A stretch of DNA of 64,000 bases, taken from NCBI GenBank assembly GCA_905183005.1, contig CAJJDO010000037.1:369140-433139 (forward strand), in the 5' to 3' direction. The stretch is from Paramecium pentaurelia (lineage: Eukaryota; Ciliophora; Oligohymenophorea; Peniculida; Parameciidae). The notes under the pieces are model-generated. The model worked only from the letters and a program-made list of their open reading frames with translations. It searched no databases and had not been told where the DNA came from. Shown here piece by piece: positions 61,740 through 64,000 of this stretch. A program made the position numbers and the translations under genes. How positions within the stretch are numbered: position 1 is the stretch's first letter; every line of letters starts with the position of its first letter.

Positions 61740-62333
61740 CAAGTATAATAATTAATAAATTACATTCAATATTATGACAAATAATAAAAAGAAAACAACA
61801 TATTGATTTTATAAACAATCACATATCTCTATGATTTCATCAAATTCAATTATATGTATGAAAATATAAATGTTAATATCACTAAAAAAGAATAAATTTA
61901 AAATCAAAGCTGTTTAGAATAATTAGAATTATTAATATTAAAATTAATAATAGAACCATTACTTAAATATTATTCATTAGTTTAATATAAAAATGCTTTA
62001 AATAATTTTCAGCTTTAAAAGTTAATAATTTTAATTGTTTTAATTAAAATTTGTTATAAATACTTAAATGACAAATTCTTTTCTCAATCTTTGATGATTA
62101 ATTCTATACACTTCTCTAAATATTTAATTATTAATCAAATAGGAGACATAATATATTCATATTTTATGTAAATTTTATAAGATAAATATTATTAATATTA
62201 TATGCAACTTCTAATATTCTTCTATGTTTTATAGAATACAATTATGCTTAGATGTTAAAACTTAAGTTTAAAATACTTAAACAATCTATAATTCAAAAGG
62301 ATAAAATATATAAAATTAATTTTATATTTATTG
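61740..62333. other. AT-rich spacer between divergent genes
   Basis: About 590 bp between the starts of two divergent genes; must hold both promoters, but no motif stands out. Confidence 0.6.
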
Positions 62334-64000
62334 ATGAAATAAACTAATTAAAAGCTAAATCAGTAAGACTAATTACTGAAATAATAGCTATAAAATGAAG
62401 CTTTATTGTCTTAAGCACTTGAATATTTCATCAATCCAAAATAATAAAATGAATAATTAGTAGATTCATTGCTTTAGATTTAATTTTTTAAAAACAATTG
62501 TCCTGAGGGAACTCGACTTCAAGATTTTGTTATTCAAACTATAAAATATGCAAAATATGAGTGTTTTCCTTATGGATAAATAGTTTTCAATTATGGAGAA
62601 TTTGGTGATAAGATGTACATTATATTGAAAGGCTAAGCTGGTGTTTACATCCCTAAATCAAAAGAATAAATTCAAGAAGAGTTGGCTTAAAATAATCTTA
62701 AAAAAAGCAAGAGATTGCTTTTCATAGATGACGCATTGTATGAAAATAGATAGAATCCTATTTACTATTAAGAGGGAGTATATAGATTCCATAAAGTATA
62801 TCATAATGAAATACACTATAGGTATTTTAATACATATCTGGATAATGCTTTGGAGATGTGGCATTAACCTCTGATAAACCTAGAACGGCTAGTTTGATAG
62901 CAATATCAGATTTCTTACATTGTATATCAATTAATCGTGCTCAATATAAATTAATATGTGAGAAGGCTATTTAAGAATAAAAGAAGGCAATGAGTTTATA
63001 TACTAAAATATTTCCTGGAATTTAACCATTTAGTATTACAAAATTTGTATAATATTTAAGACCAATCAAATTTACATCATAATCTATTATATGGTAAGTA
63101 GGAGATGAACCTTAATATCTATTAATTATTGTTAGTGGAAGAGTTGATATCTATACCAAAATTGATGAATAAAAGGCATTTAAGAATAAAGTAATACCTA
63201 AAAATAAATTTAACATAGTACTCAAAAAGATTGTAGTATATATATTATTGTTATTTATAGCTTAGTTCAATAACAGATGGAGGAATTGTTGGTTAAGAAG
63301 AAATTATTGAAGAATTACCTTAAAGAAAGTACAATTGTCAATGTGTTGATAATACTAGTGCATATTATGTAGAAGCTGAGGAATTCAGAAAAATAAGGAA
63401 GAATTTTCCAGATATTGTTAATCTTTTAAAAGAATTTCAAGAAAAAAATAATTAATATATATCTTTAAGATATTAATAAATAATGTAAAGTATTTAAAAT
63501 TATTAATAATCTAACATTAATACTACATAAAATTAATAGACTTCAATACCATTTGATGAACTTTTAGATGTATAACAAAGACACTTAGATTAATCTAAAG
63601 TTTTAAGATCTGAAAATAAAAAACTCTTAAGTCTTTCTTAAAGTGTAAAAAAAAAATAAGAGGCATTCCAATAAAAATATAAAGATAAAATGTAAAAAGA
63701 TTTTTTTGTACCAAATTCTGAATTACACTAAAATATTTAATAAAAATAAGAAAAGCTTTTTTATATTAATAATAGACATTTACAATAAAAAAGTAAATAA
63801 GAATTGAGTCTCTCTAATGAAATTAAAAACTTTAAATTGAATTTGTCTAAATCTTAATCTAAATTTAATTAATCTGAAGAGAACTTTGAGAATATAATTT
63901 CTTTTTAACATTAATATTAATTAACTGATGGATCTTCACTGTCTCCATCTAGATTATTATAATTTAATCAATCACCAAGAAGGGACTCTTTAAAGAAACA
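62334..64000 (+). CDS. Protein with two cyclic-nucleotide-binding domains, 3'-partial
   Basis: Starts MKQTNQKLNQQDQLLKQQLQ at 62334 and runs off the window; exons 62334-62795, 62822-63235 and 63261 onward (introns 26 and 25 nt). The first cNMP-binding domain covers residues ~35-250: VIQTIKYAKYECFPYGQIVF, NYGEFGDKMYIILKGQAGVY, an acidic insert, then CFGDVALTSDKPRTASLIAI, the phosphate-binding cassette with its Arg (FGDVAL..KPRTA). The second domain follows (LRPIKFTSQSIIWQVGDEPQ; YLLIIVSGRVDIYTKI; GGIVGQEEIIEE) with a less typical cassette. After about residue 400 the chain is Gln/Lys-rich and low-complexity. No channel helices or kinase domain are visible in the part seen. A cAMP or cGMP sensor in ciliary signalling is plausible; the C terminus is needed to decide. 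Confidence 0.85.

Noticed and set aside
1..64000. Bacterial-type operon, defence island or CRISPR
   Set aside because: Genetic code, introns and gene families are eukaryotic; no direct-repeat array is present.

Overview
The window looks like a somatic (macronuclear) scaffold of a Paramecium-type ciliate. Long reading frames are interrupted by TAA and TAG at positions where conserved proteins carry glutamine, and only TGA ends genes. Introns are 19-34 nt (mostly 22-30 nt), begin GTA and usually end TAG. The DNA is very AT-rich and genes are packed on both strands with very short spacers. I saw no tRNA, rRNA, transposon or CRISPR array. The gene models below were spliced by hand; exon lengths give intact frames for almost all of them.

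Layout. 1-6.0 kb: 3' part of an IP3-receptor-type calcium release channel, then a small secreted protein (-). 6.9-11.2 kb: CFAP57/WDR65-like ciliary WD40 and coiled-coil protein. 10.8-12.9 kb: an exact 1,037-bp duplication around a single N. 13.7-15.1 kb: CK1-like kinase. 15.7-17.4 kb: ankyrin-DHHC-like membrane protein whose catalytic DHHC is replaced by QFHS. 17.5-18.3 kb: Rab6-like GTPase. 18.3-20.4 kb: PX-domain protein present twice as a 1,052-bp copy around another N. 20.4-23.2 kb: small membrane-protein locus and a two-TM protein (-). 23.2-33.1 kb: an almost uninterrupted VPS13 gene of about 3,287 residues (-). 33.1-36.4 kb: a C2 plus Dpy-30-like protein followed 2 bp later by a polycystin-2-like channel. 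36.4-37.1 kb: ribosomal protein eS8 (-). 37.6-39.4 kb: small coiled-coil protein and a tail-anchored coiled-coil protein. 39.4-42.5 kb: a gene-poor stretch with a decayed gene and a GC-richer island that may be a non-coding RNA gene. 42.5-44.6 kb: TTLL9-like tubulin glutamylase (-). 44.8-45.4 kb: alveolin-like cortical protein. 45.5-49.3 kb: coiled-coil genes and one unresolved or decayed locus. 49.3-50.8 kb: MFS transporter (-). 50.8-51.6 kb: coiled-coil protein. 52.3-54.0 kb: tandem CCCH zinc-finger protein and an unknown protein (-). 54.2-56.0 kb: PH-domain CaMK-like kinase. 56.8-57.6 kb: MOB1 (-). 57.7-58.5 kb and 59.5-61.7 kb: unidentified proteins (-). 62.3-64.0 kb: protein with two cyclic-nucleotide-binding domains, running off the end.

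Several genes have cilium, basal-body or cortex functions (CFAP57, TTLL9, polycystin, Dpy-30-type protein, alveolin, coiled-coil proteins), as expected for a heavily ciliated cell; others serve calcium signalling and membrane traffic (IP3R-type channel, Rab6, PX, VPS13, ankyrin-DHHC-like). I see no evidence that they form one pathway. The most unusual signals are the pseudo-DHHC protein, the extremely tight gene arrangement around 33.1-33.8 kb, the candidate RNA gene near 41.9 kb, stop-less 3n introns and AAG/GAG acceptors confirmed by conserved proteins, and the two N-centred duplications, which are most likely assembly artefacts.
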